DNA of 64,000 nucleotides, from contig DAHUYF010000123.1 of the NCBI GenBank assembly GCA_027315365.1, forward strand, positions 1 to 64,000, written 5' to 3'. The position numbers and the translations under genes are program-made. Origin of the DNA: Rhodospirillales bacterium (GTDB lineage Bacteria > Pseudomonadota > Alphaproteobacteria > ATCC43930 > CGMCC-115725). Positions 8,767 to 17,643 of this stretch are shown here, piece by piece. The notes beneath the pieces are model-generated. The model was not told the origin of the DNA. It saw only the letters and a list, made by a program, of their open reading frames with translations, and made no database searches. Position 1 is the first letter of the stretch; each line of letters opens with the position of its first letter.

Positions 8767-9932
8767 CGATCAAGGGCAAAGCCTATATCGCCGGCGCCTA
8801 CGAGCACCCGACCCGCCACGCGCCGGACAAGTCGCTGGCGCAGCTCCACGCCGAGGTCGCCAAGGGCGCGCTCGAGGATGCCGGCCTCGGCAAGGCCGAT
8901 ATCGACGGCTATTTCTGCGCCGGCGACGCGCCCGGCCTCGGGCCGCTGTCGATGATCGACTATATGGGCCTCAGGGTCCGCCACATGGATTCGACCGAGA
9001 CCGGCGGCTCCTCCTACGCGATCCATGTCGCCCACGCGGCGCAGGCGATCGCCGCGGGCAAATGCTCGGTGGCGCTGATCACGCTTGCCGGCCGCCCGCG
9101 CGCAGAGGGCATGGCCACCGGCACCGCGCCGCGTACCTACAGCGCCGCCGCCCCCGATGTCGGCTTCGAAGCGCCCTACGCGCCGGTCGTCGCCAACATG
9201 TACGCCATGTGCGCGATGCGCCACATGCATCAATACGGCACCACCAGCGAACAGCTTGCCTGGATCAAGGTTGCGGCATCGCACCACGCGCAGCACAATC
9301 CGCACGCTCTGCTGCGCGAGGTCGTCACCGTCGAGGACGTGGTCAACTCGCCGATGATCGCCGACCCGCTGCATCGGCTCGACTGCTGCGTCATCACCGA
9401 CGGCGGCGGTGCGCTCATCGTCGTGGCGCCCGAGGTAGCGAAGAGCCTGAAGCGGCCGAAGGTCAAGCTGCTCGGCGCGGGCGAGGCGTCCAAGAACCAG
9501 GTGGGCGGCCGGATCGACCTGACCTATTCCGGCGCAGTCTGGTCGGGGCCGCGGGCCTTCGCCGAGGCCGGGGTTGTGCCCGGCGACATCAAATACGTTT
9601 CGATCTACGACAGCTTCACCATCACCGTGCTCATGACGCTCGAGGATATGGGGTTCTGCGAGAAGGGCCAAGGCGGGCGCTTCGTGGCCGACGGCGCGCT
9701 GATCTCGGGTAGCGGCAGGCTGCCGTTCAACACCGATGGCGGCGGACTCTGCAACAATCATCCCGGCAACCGCGGCAGTATGACCAAGGTGATCGAGGCG
9801 GTGCGCCAGCTGCGCGGCGAGGCGCATCCGCGCGTCCAGGTCAAGAATTGCGACCTGGCGCTCGCGCATGGCACCGGCGGCTCGCTCGGCACGCGTCACG
9901 GCAGCGCCACCCTCATCCTGGAGAGGGAGTAG
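8763..9932 (+). CDS. Thiolase-like protein (SCP-x/Ltp2 type), apparently lacking the nucleophilic Cys
   Basis: This is a 389-residue thiolase-fold protein of the non-specific lipid-transfer/SCP-x branch. The region where thiolases carry the nucleophilic cysteine reads DSTETGGSS, with no Cys. The C-terminal part keeps CNNHPGNRG and HGTGGSLGTRHG. Family members with this change, such as the steroid side-chain aldolase Ltp2, are retro-aldolases that work with a DUF35 partner instead of true thiolases. The next gene is exactly a DUF35 protein. An aldolase or related acyl-CoA lyase role is therefore more likely than beta-ketothiolase; the substrate is unknown. Confidence 0.85.
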   Translation: MTIKGKAYIAGAYEHPTRHAPDKSLAQLHAEVAKGALEDAGLGKADIDGYFCAGDAPGLGPLSMIDYMGLRVRHMDSTETGGSSYAIHVAHAAQAIAAGKCSVALITLAGRPRAEGMATGTAPRTYSAAAPDVGFEAPYAPVVANMYAMCAMRHMHQYGTTSEQLAWIKVAASHHAQHNPHALLREVVTVEDVVNSPMIADPLHRLDCCVITDGGGALIVVAPEVAKSLKRPKVKLLGAGEASKNQVGGRIDLTYSGAVWSGPRAFAEAGVVPGDIKYVSIYDSFTITVLMTLEDMGFCEKGQGGRFVADGALISGSGRLPFNTDGGGLCNNHPGNRGSMTKVIEAVRQLRGEAHPRVQVKNCDLALAHGTGGSLGTRHGSATLILERE

Positions 9933-9937
9933 CGCCG

Positions 9938-10333
9938 ATGCCACAGCAGGAACGGGTGATCGCCGCGCCGCCGGTCAACCCCGAAACCAAGCCGTTCTGG
10001 GATGCCGCCGCCGAAGGCCGGCTGCTGATCAAGAAATGCCTGGCCTGCGGCGAATGGCACTACTATCCGCGGACGATCTGCCCGTTCTGCTTCAGCGACC
10101 GGACGGAATGGGAGCCGGCCTCGGGCCGCGGCACGATCTATTCCTACAGCGTGATGCGGCGCGCGCCGGTCCCCTACGCGATCGCCTATGTGACGCTCGA
10201 GGAAGGCGTGACCATGATGACCAACATCGTTGATTGCGACCTCGACCGGATCCGCATCGGCGGCAAAGTCTCGCTGGTATTCAAGCCCAGCGACGGCGGG
10301 CCGCCGGTGCCGATGTTCACGCTGCGCGCCTAG
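9938..10333 (+). CDS. DUF35 zinc-ribbon/OB-fold protein
   Basis: This is a 131-residue protein with a rubredoxin-like zinc ribbon (CLACG near residue 36 and CPFC near residue 50) and then an OB-fold with GRGTIYSYSV and VPYAIAYV motifs. DUF35 proteins bind acyl-CoA and form obligate complexes with thiolase-like enzymes (for example ChsH2 with Ltp2). It starts 5 bp after the thiolase-like gene and is the likely partner subunit. Confidence 0.9.
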   Translation: MPQQERVIAAPPVNPETKPFWDAAAEGRLLIKKCLACGEWHYYPRTICPFCFSDRTEWEPASGRGTIYSYSVMRRAPVPYAIAYVTLEEGVTMMTNIVDCDLDRIRIGGKVSLVFKPSDGGPPVPMFTLRA

Positions 10334-10365
10334 GCGCCCGGCCTTTCACGAGCAGGAGACGACCC

Positions 10366-11256
10366 ATGGCTTCGAACACTGCCTCCGCCGCCCAGCGGCT
10401 GCGCGCACTGCTGCAACGCGACGGGCTGCTGATCGCACCCGGCGCCTATGACTGCATCGGCGCGCGCGTCATCGAGCAGGCGGACTTCGCCGCCGTCTAC
10501 ATGACCGGCGCCGGCACGGCGGCCACGCTCGGATATCCCGATTACGGCCTCGTCACCATGAGCGAGATGGCCGAGAATGCCGGCCGGCTCGCCGCGGCGG
10601 TGCGGGTGCCGGTGATTGCCGACGCCGACACCGGCTACGGAAACGAGCTCAACGTCACCCGCACGGTGCGCGAATACGAGAGGCGCGGCGTCGCCGGCCT
10701 CCATATCGAGGACCAGGGCTTTCCCAAGAAATGCGGCCACCTCGACAACAAGACGGTGATCCCGCTCGACGATTACCTTGCCAAAATCCGCGCTGCCGCC
10801 GCCGCCAAAGCCGATCCCGACTTCCTGCTGATCGCGCGCACCGATGCGCGCGCGGTGGTGGGATTCGACGAGGCGGTGCGGCGGATGAACGCGGCGCTGG
10901 CCGCCGGCGCCGATATGGCGTTCCTCGAGGCGCCGCAGACACGCGAGGAGGTCGAGGCGGTGCCGAAGCTGGTCCGCGGCCCCTGCCTGCTCAACGTCGT
11001 CTCCGGCGGCAAGACGCCGGTGCTGGATCTGGCCGATGCCGAGCGGCTGGGATTCAAGTTGGCGATCCTCCCGGGCATCCTGTTCCAGACCGCGATGGAC
11101 GCCTTCGACATGGCGCTGGCCGAGGTCAAGACGCGGCGCCGCCACCCCGAGATGAAGGTGAGCCTCAAGGAGAAGTTCCGCCGCGTCGGTGCCGAGGAAT
11201 GGGACACGCTGCGCGACCGCTTCAAGACGCCCGCCGCGGAGCGTGCCGCCGAATAA
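10366..11256 (+). CDS. Isocitrate lyase/PEP mutase superfamily protein
   Basis: This is a 296-residue TIM-barrel protein with the DADTGYG metal-binding motif (about residues 86-92), HIEDQ, and the KKCGH active-site loop (about residue 122). The KKCGH loop is typical of lyases such as 2-methylisocitrate lyase or oxaloacetate-type C-C lyases, as opposed to the phosphonate mutases. The exact substrate is uncertain. AGGAG lies upstream of the ATG. It follows the DUF35 gene by 32 bp and probably belongs to the same operon, giving two C-C-cleaving enzymes in one pathway. Confidence 0.87.
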   Translation: MASNTASAAQRLRALLQRDGLLIAPGAYDCIGARVIEQADFAAVYMTGAGTAATLGYPDYGLVTMSEMAENAGRLAAAVRVPVIADADTGYGNELNVTRTVREYERRGVAGLHIEDQGFPKKCGHLDNKTVIPLDDYLAKIRAAAAAKADPDFLLIARTDARAVVGFDEAVRRMNAALAAGADMAFLEAPQTREEVEAVPKLVRGPCLLNVVSGGKTPVLDLADAERLGFKLAILPGILFQTAMDAFDMALAEVKTRRRHPEMKVSLKEKFRRVGAEEWDTLRDRFKTPAAERAAE

Positions 11257-11275
11257 TGGCGGCGCCGAGGCCGGG

Positions 11276-12025
11276 ATGAACATGCCCGCCGTCGCCTTGC
11301 CCCTCGCCAGCGGCAGGGTGGAGCTCTGGCTGACGGCGACGGCAGCGGTGGGCGCGGCGCTGCGACCGCGCTATGCGCAGCTCCTCGACGCCGGCGAGCA
11401 GGCACGCTGGCAACGCTTCCGCGTCGACGGTGCGCGCGACCAGTACCTCATCGGCCGGGCACTCTTGCGCACCACCCTGTCGCGCTATGCCGAGGTGGCG
11501 GAAACGGACTGGCGGTTCGAGACCAACGCCTATGGCTGTCCCTTCGTAGCCTCGCCGGCCGCGTGCCGCGATCTCCGCTTCAACCTCTCCCATACCGACG
11601 GGCTGGTCGCCTGTGCGGTGACGCGCCAGGGCGAGGTCGGCATCGATGTCGAGAATACCAAGCGCACCGTCGACCCGCTGGAGCTTGCGCCCATGGTCTT
11701 CGCGGCCGCCGAGATCGCCGATCTCGCGGCGATCCCCCCCGAGGGCCGGCACGCGCGGTTCTTCTCGTATTGGACGCTCAAGGAATCCTACATCAAGGCG
11801 CGCGGCATGGGGCTGTCGCTGCCGCTCGATGGGTTCTGGTTCGAGCTCGACGGCGACAGGCCGCGCATCCGGTTCGCCGCGACCTGCCCCGATCGATCCG
11901 AACGCTGGTACTTCGAGCAGCGCCAGCCGACCGCAAGCCACAAGCTCGCACTCGCGGTCTCGATGCACCAAGAAGCGGCGCCGGCGATCCGCCAGCGCTG
12001 GGTGGTGCCGCTCGCGACGAGCTGA
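11276..12025 (+). CDS. 4'-phosphopantetheinyl transferase (Sfp type)
   Basis: This is a 249-residue protein with the Sfp-family motifs FNLSHTDGL, VGIDVENTKR and FFSYWTLKESYIKARG. It moves the phosphopantetheine arm from CoA onto carrier-protein serines. The synthetase ending at 1087 is an obvious client, although 10 kb and many unrelated genes separate them. It lies 19 bp after the lyase gene in the same direction. A second ATG two codons downstream is possible. Confidence 0.93.
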   Translation: MNMPAVALPLASGRVELWLTATAAVGAALRPRYAQLLDAGEQARWQRFRVDGARDQYLIGRALLRTTLSRYAEVAETDWRFETNAYGCPFVASPAACRDLRFNLSHTDGLVACAVTRQGEVGIDVENTKRTVDPLELAPMVFAAAEIADLAAIPPEGRHARFFSYWTLKESYIKARGMGLSLPLDGFWFELDGDRPRIRFAATCPDRSERWYFEQRQPTASHKLALAVSMHQEAAPAIRQRWVVPLATS

Positions 12026-12068
12026 AGCCGGCCACGCGCGGCATGCACGCCAGCACCTTGGCGCGCGC

Positions 12069-12395
12069 TCACTGCTTGCCCTTGAGGCGGAGGATGTAGT
12101 CGACCACCTCGTCGATCTCCTCGGGCTTGAGCTTGACGTCCGGCATGTCGCGATGCGAGGTCGCGAGAGACGCGCGCAGCGACGCTGCCGTCGTCGAGGG
12201 CCGAGCCGCGATCTCGGTGAAGCTCGGAATCCCTGAAAACGGGCCGACCCGCTGTCCCGGCTCCACGGCGTGACAACTCGCGCACCAGGCACGCGCGATC
12301 GCATGGCCCAGGTCGAGGTCGAGCCGCAGCCTGGCGTCGGCACCGACAGCGACAAGCAGCAGGAGCGCTAGCGACGCGACGAAGGCAGATCTCAT
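12069..12395 (-). CDS. Small periplasmic cytochrome c
   Basis: This is a 108-residue class I cytochrome c with a signal peptide (about residues 1-21), heme motif CASCH (38-42) and a likely methionine ligand in MPDVKL (about residue 84). Its start overlaps the stop of the site-2 protease gene (ATGA), so it is the last gene of the BON-protease-cytochrome operon. Electron partner unknown. The second small cytochrome at 39294-39605 has the same layout. Confidence 0.85.
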   Translation of the reverse strand: MRSAFVASLALLLLVAVGADARLRLDLDLGHAIARAWCASCHAVEPGQRVGPFSGIPSFTEIAARPSTTAASLRASLATSHRDMPDVKLKPEEIDEVVDYILRLKGKQ

Positions 12396-13645
12396 CGCGT
12401 GCCCGGCCGGGAGCCCGCCGACCAGCGCCAGCGGGCGGGCCGCCCTCGGCCGGCCGTCGCATCGGCACTGGACGACCGGCGGATGCCGGCGCCGTCGAGA
12501 TCGAGGTTGGTCGACAGCAGCTCCAGCAGATCGCGCAGTCCGAGGACGCCGATCAGCCGCCCCTTCCCGACGACGAAGAGGCGGGTGATGCCGCTGCGCT
12601 GCATCCGCGTCAGCGCCGCCATCGCGTCGAGAGCCGGATCGACCACCTCCTCGTCCCGGCAAGGGACGGCAATCTCCGCCACCGGCACGCTTGGCCAGAG
12701 CGAGCGGTCGATCGCCGCCGCCTGCTGCGTTCCCACCTGGCCGACCAACGCGCCGTTCCGGATCACCGGGAAGACGCGATGATGATAGCGGTAGACGTGG
12801 TCGACGAATTCCGCCACCGAGGCTTCGGCGGCCAGGGCAATCGGATCGGGGGTCATCACCTGCGCCACCGAGACGCCGCTGAAGCTCCGCTCGGCCACCG
12901 TCTGCCGATAGCTCGTTTCGGCCGCACCGCGCACGAACATGCCGATGAGGAAGCGCCACATGCCGCCGACGAAATTCCCCGAAAGGATGTCGACGACGCC
13001 GAACACGATCAGCGCCAGCCCGAAGAGATTGCCGGCGCCCGCGGCGATGCGCGTGGCCTTGAGGATGTCGCCCTGCCAAGCCCAGAGCGCCGCGCGCAGC
13101 ACGCGGCCGCCGTCCAGCGGAAAGGCCGGAATAAGGTTGAACAGCGCGAGCGCCCCGTTGATGATCGCAAGGTACCAGGTGACGCCGTCCGCGGCGCCCC
13201 GCTCGGTCCCGCCGATCGCCGCCGTCAGTGCCAGCATGACCCCCGCCAGGACAGTGCTGGCGAGAGGGCCGGCCAACGCCATCAGCAGTTCGCCGCGGGC
13301 GCTCTTGGGTTCGCCGTCCATCTCCGCCACGCCGCCGAAGATGAACAGGGTGATGCCGCGGATCGCAATGCCGAAGCGGCGCGCCACCAACGCGTGTGCC
13401 ATCTCGTGAAATACGATCGAGGCGAAGAGCCCGGCGGCGCCGGCCGCCGCCATCCCCCAGTAGGTCTGCCGTCCAAGGCCGGGCGCCAGCTCCGGGAAGA
13501 CGCCATCAGCCAGCGTCCAGACGACGAGCGCCGCCAGCAACAGCCAGGACGCGTCCAGCCTGACGTCGATACCGAACAGCCTGAAGAGCCTGATCCGATG
13601 AGAGAACAGCACGCCACCCCCCGCCCGCGCCGGCCGGCGCCACAT
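12392..13645 (-). CDS. Site-2-type M50 zinc metalloprotease with CBS domains
   Basis: This is a 417-residue intramembrane protease. The catalytic HEMAH lies at residues 80-84, and the second motif NLIPAFPLDGGRVLRA gives the third zinc ligand. Two CBS repeats follow (about residues 265-390). CBS domains in this family sense adenine nucleotides and gate the protease. Substrates are unknown. It follows the truncated BON gene by 7 bp and overlaps the cytochrome gene, in an operon read from the FNR-type site at 14232. Confidence 0.9.
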   Translation of the reverse strand: MWRRPARAGGGVLFSHRIRLFRLFGIDVRLDASWLLLAALVVWTLADGVFPELAPGLGRQTYWGMAAAGAAGLFASIVFHEMAHALVARRFGIAIRGITLFIFGGVAEMDGEPKSARGELLMALAGPLASTVLAGVMLALTAAIGGTERGAADGVTWYLAIINGALALFNLIPAFPLDGGRVLRAALWAWQGDILKATRIAAGAGNLFGLALIVFGVVDILSGNFVGGMWRFLIGMFVRGAAETSYRQTVAERSFSGVSVAQVMTPDPIALAAEASVAEFVDHVYRYHHRVFPVIRNGALVGQVGTQQAAAIDRSLWPSVPVAEIAVPCRDEEVVDPALDAMAALTRMQRSGITRLFVVGKGRLIGVLGLRDLLELLSTNLDLDGAGIRRSSSADATAGRGRPARWRWSAGSRPGTR

Positions 13646-13652
13646 GAATGCA

Positions 13653-14144
13653 TCAACCGCCCGCGCAGCTCAAGGCCCCGACAAGCTCGATGCGGTCCAC
13701 GACCTCGATCACCCCCGGCACCGACCAGGCGGCGCGCTCGGCCACATCGCGATCGGCCGAAACAGCAACTTTTCCGCTCACCGTCACCTTGCCGCCGGTA
13801 ATGGTCATGGCGATGCGCTCGGCCGCTTCATTGCGCTCGAGCGCGGCGGGGACCCGGTCGCGGATATCGGCAGCGCGCGGCTTCGGCGCGACAGTGACGA
13901 CATTGACGACGCCGCGCACGCCGGTCGGCTTGCGCACGTCGTGCTCAGCCTCAGCCCGCTGGAACTGCCAATCGACCTGACGGCCCAAGGTGACGATGCC
14001 TTGCTCGACCTTGACCGTGATCCGGTCATCGGGAACCGATGCATCCCACCGCAGGAGGCGCGCGGCACGCGCGGCAATCTCGTCATCGCCGAGCTTCTTG
14101 TCCGAAGCGAGACGAACCTCGATCTCCTCGGCCACCGCTCTCAC
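13653..14144 (-). CDS. BON-domain protein, N-terminally truncated relative to its paralogue
   Basis: This is a 163-residue protein with two BON domains (DDRITVKVEQGIVTL and AMTITGGKVTVSGKV regions). It matches domains 2 and 3 of the three-BON protein at 32998-33654. Upstream of the GTG start, the same frame still encodes the end of domain 1 (EKFAAER) back to an in-frame TAG near 14203, so domain 1 has been lost. BON proteins bind phospholipid or peptidoglycan in the periplasm and are often osmotic-stress proteins. No signal peptide is visible. An FNR-type site lies 94 bp upstream. Confidence 0.8.
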   Translation of the reverse strand: MRAVAEEIEVRLASDKKLGDDEIAARAARLLRWDASVPDDRITVKVEQGIVTLGRQVDWQFQRAEAEHDVRKPTGVRGVVNVVTVAPKPRAADIRDRVPAALERNEAAERIAMTITGGKVTVSGKVAVSADRDVAERAAWSVPGVIEVVDRIELVGALSCAGG

Positions 14145-14231
14145 CCCCTTGACCCGCCGTACCGCGCGCTCTGCGGCGAATTTCTCGGCGACGCAGCTTC
14201 GGCAAGGCTAAACCCGGCGGAAGCTGCGGCA

Positions 14232-14245
14232 TTGACCTGCGTCAA
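14232..14245 (-). promoter_or_regulatory. FNR/FixK-type site TTGACGCAGGTCAA (minus strand)
   Basis: Perfect TTGA-N6-TCAA palindrome centred 94 bp upstream of the BON gene start (14144). On the minus strand its TGA is also the stop codon of the nicotinate phosphoribosyltransferase gene. It probably drives the BON-protease-cytochrome operon. Confidence 0.75.
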
Positions 14246-15603
14246 CCAGGGGGCGCCGGCCTCGAGCTGCCGCCCGTGCGCCGGTCGCATTCCTCCGCCA
14301 GCGCGCGCAGACCGCAGCTGACTTCGACCGGGTAGGCGGCCGGCTCGGCCCGCCGAAGTGGCACCGGCAAGCATGCGAGTTGATCGGTCGCATGGGCGCG
14401 GATGGCGTCCAGCGGCGGGGGCGGCCGTACGCGCCGACCCCGGCGCAGCACCGGCGCCAACAGCGGATCGCCCGTGGGCGCCTCGGTTTCGAGCCCGATG
14501 GTATCGCCGGCGAAGCTGCCATCGGCGGCGTAGCGCCGCCATACCTGCTTGCGGCCGGGCCACGTCGCCTTGCCCTCGGAGCGCTTGCGTCGCGCGATGC
14601 CGTCATATTCCTGCAGCTTGTAGGCGCAATCGAGCGCCGGCGCGTCGGAGGAGGTGGCGAGGCTGGTGCCGATGCCGTAGCCGTCGATGGGAACGCTGTC
14701 GCGCGTCAGCCGCGCCAGTACCTCCTCATCGACGCCGCCGCTGGCGAAGATGACGATATCACGAAGCCCGTGCGCGTCGAGGATGGCGCGGACGCGCCGC
14801 GCATGCGTCCCGAGGTCGCCGCTGTCGATGCGCACGCCGCCGATGCGGATTCCCGCCGCGGCAAGCCGCGGTGCGAGCTGCGCCACCGTCACCGCCGCCC
14901 GCTCGGTGTCGTAGGTGTCGATCAGCAGCACCAGGCCCTGCGGCCGGCTGCGCGCGAAATGCTCGAAGGCGATCGCCTCGTCGTCATGCGCCTGGATGAA
15001 GGAATGGGCCATGGTGCCGTAGGCGGGGATGCCGAAGCGCAGCGCGGCCGCGAGCGTCGCCGTACCGGCAAAGCCCGCGACATAGCTGGCGCGCGCCGCC
15101 AGCAGTCCCGCCTCGGCGCCATGCGCCCGCCGCAGGCCGAAATCGACGAGTTGCTTTTCTGGCGCCGCCAGCACCAGGCGCGCCGCCTTCGAGGCGATGA
15201 CGGTTGCGAAATGCAGCAGGTTGACGAGGCGGGTCTCCATCAGCTGAGCCTCGGGCAATGGTGCGGCCACCCGGAGTATCGGCTCGTCGGCGAAGAACAC
15301 CGTGCCTTCCGCCATGGCGTCGACATCGCCGCTGAAGCCGAAATCCGCGAGGCTGTCGATGAAAGTATCCGGAAACTGCCCCATCCGGCGCAGCGCGTCC
15401 CGGTCCGCCTCGCTGAAGCGCGCGCCCTCGAGGAAGTCGAGAGCCTGTTCCAGGCCCGCGGCCATGAGAAAGCCGCGCTGCGCCGGCAGCTTGCGCACGA
15501 AGAACTCGAAGACCGCGAGGCGCGTCAGCCCGTGCTCGGCATAGGCCTGCATCATCGCCAGCTGATAGAGGTCGGTGAGAAGCAGGCTCTCGGGTTGCGG
15601 CAT
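14242..15603 (-). CDS. pncB: Nicotinate phosphoribosyltransferase
   Basis: This is a 453-residue enzyme of NAD salvage, converting nicotinate and PRPP to nicotinate mononucleotide. Visible family features are LLTDLYQLAMMQAY at the N-terminus, YGTMAHSFIQA, IRIDSGDLG and the FASGGVDEE motif. The ATG at 15603 is chosen over an upstream TTG at 15621. It follows polX by 21 bp and is probably co-transcribed. Its stop codon lies inside the FNR-type site for the next operon. NAD salvage fits a low-oxygen survival role, but that is inference. Confidence 0.92.
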   Translation of the reverse strand: MPQPESLLLTDLYQLAMMQAYAEHGLTRLAVFEFFVRKLPAQRGFLMAAGLEQALDFLEGARFSEADRDALRRMGQFPDTFIDSLADFGFSGDVDAMAEGTVFFADEPILRVAAPLPEAQLMETRLVNLLHFATVIASKAARLVLAAPEKQLVDFGLRRAHGAEAGLLAARASYVAGFAGTATLAAALRFGIPAYGTMAHSFIQAHDDEAIAFEHFARSRPQGLVLLIDTYDTERAAVTVAQLAPRLAAAGIRIGGVRIDSGDLGTHARRVRAILDAHGLRDIVIFASGGVDEEVLARLTRDSVPIDGYGIGTSLATSSDAPALDCAYKLQEYDGIARRKRSEGKATWPGRKQVWRRYAADGSFAGDTIGLETEAPTGDPLLAPVLRRGRRVRPPPPLDAIRAHATDQLACLPVPLRRAEPAAYPVEVSCGLRALAEECDRRTGGSSRPAPPG

Positions 15604-15624
15604 GGCGGGCGGTGTCGCCAAGGG

Positions 15625-17352
15625 CTAGGCCATCGTCCGCCGCAGCAAGGGCCGGAGCTCCCGCAGCGAGCGCGCGTTCAGCACGTCCTGCGGCGCGAGC
15701 CAGCCGCGACGGGCTTGGCCGACGCCGAAGCGGAGATAGGCGAAGTCGCCAGTGCGATGGGCATCGCTGGCAATACTGAGGAGAACGCCGGCCTCCTTCG
15801 CCATTCGGCAATGCACCTCGGAAAGGTCGAGGCGGTCGGGATGGGCGTTGAGCTCAAGAAAGCAGCCGCGCTCGCGCGCCGCTTCGATGAGGCGCGGCAT
15901 GTCGACGTCATAAGGCTCGCGCTCGCCGATCAGCCGGCCGGTCGGGTGCGCCAGGACGGTGAAATGCGGGTGTTCCATGGCGCGCAGGATGCGCTCGGTC
16001 TGCTTGTCGCGCGACAGGTTGAAACGCGTGTGCACCGCCGCCACCACCAGATCCAACTCGCCCAGTGCCGAATCCGGCAGGTCGAGCGCACCGTCCTCGA
16101 GAATATCCACCTCGATGCCGCGCAGCACCGTAATGTCCCGCCGACCGCCGTTGAACCGCTCGATCTCGGCCGCCTGCCGGCGCAGGCGCGCGGGGTCGAG
16201 ACCATGCGCCATGGCGAGATGGCGCGAATGCTCGGTGATGGCGATGTAGGCGAGGCCGGCAGCGCTCGCCGCCGCGGCCATCTCCTCGATGCTGTTATGC
16301 CCGTCGGTGGCCGTGCTGTGGGCATGGAGATCGCCGCGGAGATCGGCGAGCTCCACCAGCTTCGGCAGGCGATCCGCGGCCGCCGCCTCGATTTCGCCGC
16401 GATTCTCGCGCAGTTCCGGCGGAATGAAGGGCAGATCGACGGCGCGGTAGATCTCGGCCTCGGTCTCGCCCGCGATGCGGCGGCGCCCTCGAAAGACGCC
16501 GTACTCGTTGATCTTGAGGCCGCGCTCCTGGCCCATCCGGCGGATGGCGATGTTGTGGGCCTTGCTGCCGGTAAAATAATGCAGCGCCGCGCCATAGCTC
16601 TTCGCCGGCACGATGCGCAGATCGACCTGGAGGCCGGAGCGCAGCACGACGGTGGCCCGGGTATCGCCCGCCGCCGCGATGCGCGCCACCTCCTCGTACC
16701 GGGTGAACCACCGGGTAACCGGTGGCCCCTTCTCGGCGGTGGCGACGATGTCGATGTCGCCTACCGTCTCCTGGCAGCGGCGGTAGCTTCCGGCGACGCT
16801 GACCTTGTCGACACCCGGCGCCTTGCGAAGATGGTCGAGCAGCGGCGCCACCAGGCCTTCGACGGCGGCGATCTTGAAGCGCGCCGGCCCCTTCGGCCGC
16901 TCCTCGATCGCCTGCAACAGCTTCTTCTCGATGCCGGTGCTGAAGCCCGGCAGCTCCCGGACGCGGCTGTCGAGCAAGGCGCGGTGAAGCTGCTCGACGC
17001 TGTGGATATCGAGCTTGTCGCACAGCATTTTCACCCGCTTCGGTCCGAGATTGGGCAGCCGCAGCAGCTCCAGCGCCACCGGCGGCACATGGGTCCGCAG
17101 CTCGTCGAGGAGCGGCAGATGCTCGGTCGAAGCCAGCTCCTTGATCTTGCCGGCAAGATCCTTGCCGATGCCGCGGATCGCCGGCAGGTCCTCGCCACGC
17201 AGCAACAGGCTCGCGACGTCGCTGCCGAGCCCACGGATGGCGCGGGCGGCGTTGCGATAGGCGCGGACGCGGAAGGGATTGGCCCGTTCCAGTTCGAGCA
17301 GGTCGGCAACCTGATCGAGCGCGTCGGCGATTTCCGTGTTGTGCGCGGGCAT
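15625..17352 (-). CDS. polX: DNA polymerase/3'-5' exonuclease PolX
   Basis: This is a 575-residue family X DNA polymerase. Helix-hairpin-helix repeats (about residues 50-135) come first, then the nucleotidyltransferase core with GSYRRCQETVGDIDIV. A C-terminal PHP phosphoesterase domain starts at DLHAHSTATDG (about residue 335). It acts in gap filling and base-excision repair. The start at 17352 gives the standard MPAHNTEIADAL beginning; the upstream in-frame region is basic and non-conserved. The FNR-type site at 17508 lies 162 bp upstream and is shared with the divergent DUF3775 gene. Confidence 0.93.
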   Translation of the reverse strand: MPAHNTEIADALDQVADLLELERANPFRVRAYRNAARAIRGLGSDVASLLLRGEDLPAIRGIGKDLAGKIKELASTEHLPLLDELRTHVPPVALELLRLPNLGPKRVKMLCDKLDIHSVEQLHRALLDSRVRELPGFSTGIEKKLLQAIEERPKGPARFKIAAVEGLVAPLLDHLRKAPGVDKVSVAGSYRRCQETVGDIDIVATAEKGPPVTRWFTRYEEVARIAAAGDTRATVVLRSGLQVDLRIVPAKSYGAALHYFTGSKAHNIAIRRMGQERGLKINEYGVFRGRRRIAGETEAEIYRAVDLPFIPPELRENRGEIEAAAADRLPKLVELADLRGDLHAHSTATDGHNSIEEMAAAASAAGLAYIAITEHSRHLAMAHGLDPARLRRQAAEIERFNGGRRDITVLRGIEVDILEDGALDLPDSALGELDLVVAAVHTRFNLSRDKQTERILRAMEHPHFTVLAHPTGRLIGEREPYDVDMPRLIEAARERGCFLELNAHPDRLDLSEVHCRMAKEAGVLLSIASDAHRTGDFAYLRFGVGQARRGWLAPQDVLNARSLRELRPLLRRTMA

Positions 17353-17507
17353 GATCCGGCCTCGAGCGAGAGCTAGCCGCCTTCGCGCGGCAAGCCGCGA
17401 ACCGGCAGCCGGGCGCGGCAGTGGATCTTTTTTCGCACCTCGCGCTTTGAGCGCATGCGGAAGCTCCCAGAACCGGGTAATCTTCACAGCGTGGCGCCGG
17501 CCGGTCG

Positions 17508-17521
17508 TTGATCCACATCAA
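17508..17521. promoter_or_regulatory. FNR/FixK-type site TTGATCCACATCAA
   Basis: Perfect palindrome in the divergent region between polX and the DUF3775 gene. It is centred 129 bp before the DUF3775 ATG (17644) and 162 bp before polX (17352), so either or both may be controlled. Confidence 0.78.
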
Positions 17522-17643
17522 GGCGGCCCCGCCGGCAATCGCTGATCACCTTGACGGAGGCTGCGATGCCTCCAGGCCGCACGCCCGCGGCGTGGCGGCA
17601 GAGCATCCAGGACATCGAACCGCATCATTGCCAGGAGGTACCC

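Noticed and set aside
14380-17376. A 998-residue open frame on the plus strand
   Set aside because: It is antisense to the nicotinate phosphoribosyltransferase and PolX genes, has no family motifs, and its composition (Arg/Gly/Asp/His-rich) is that of a GC-rich shadow frame.
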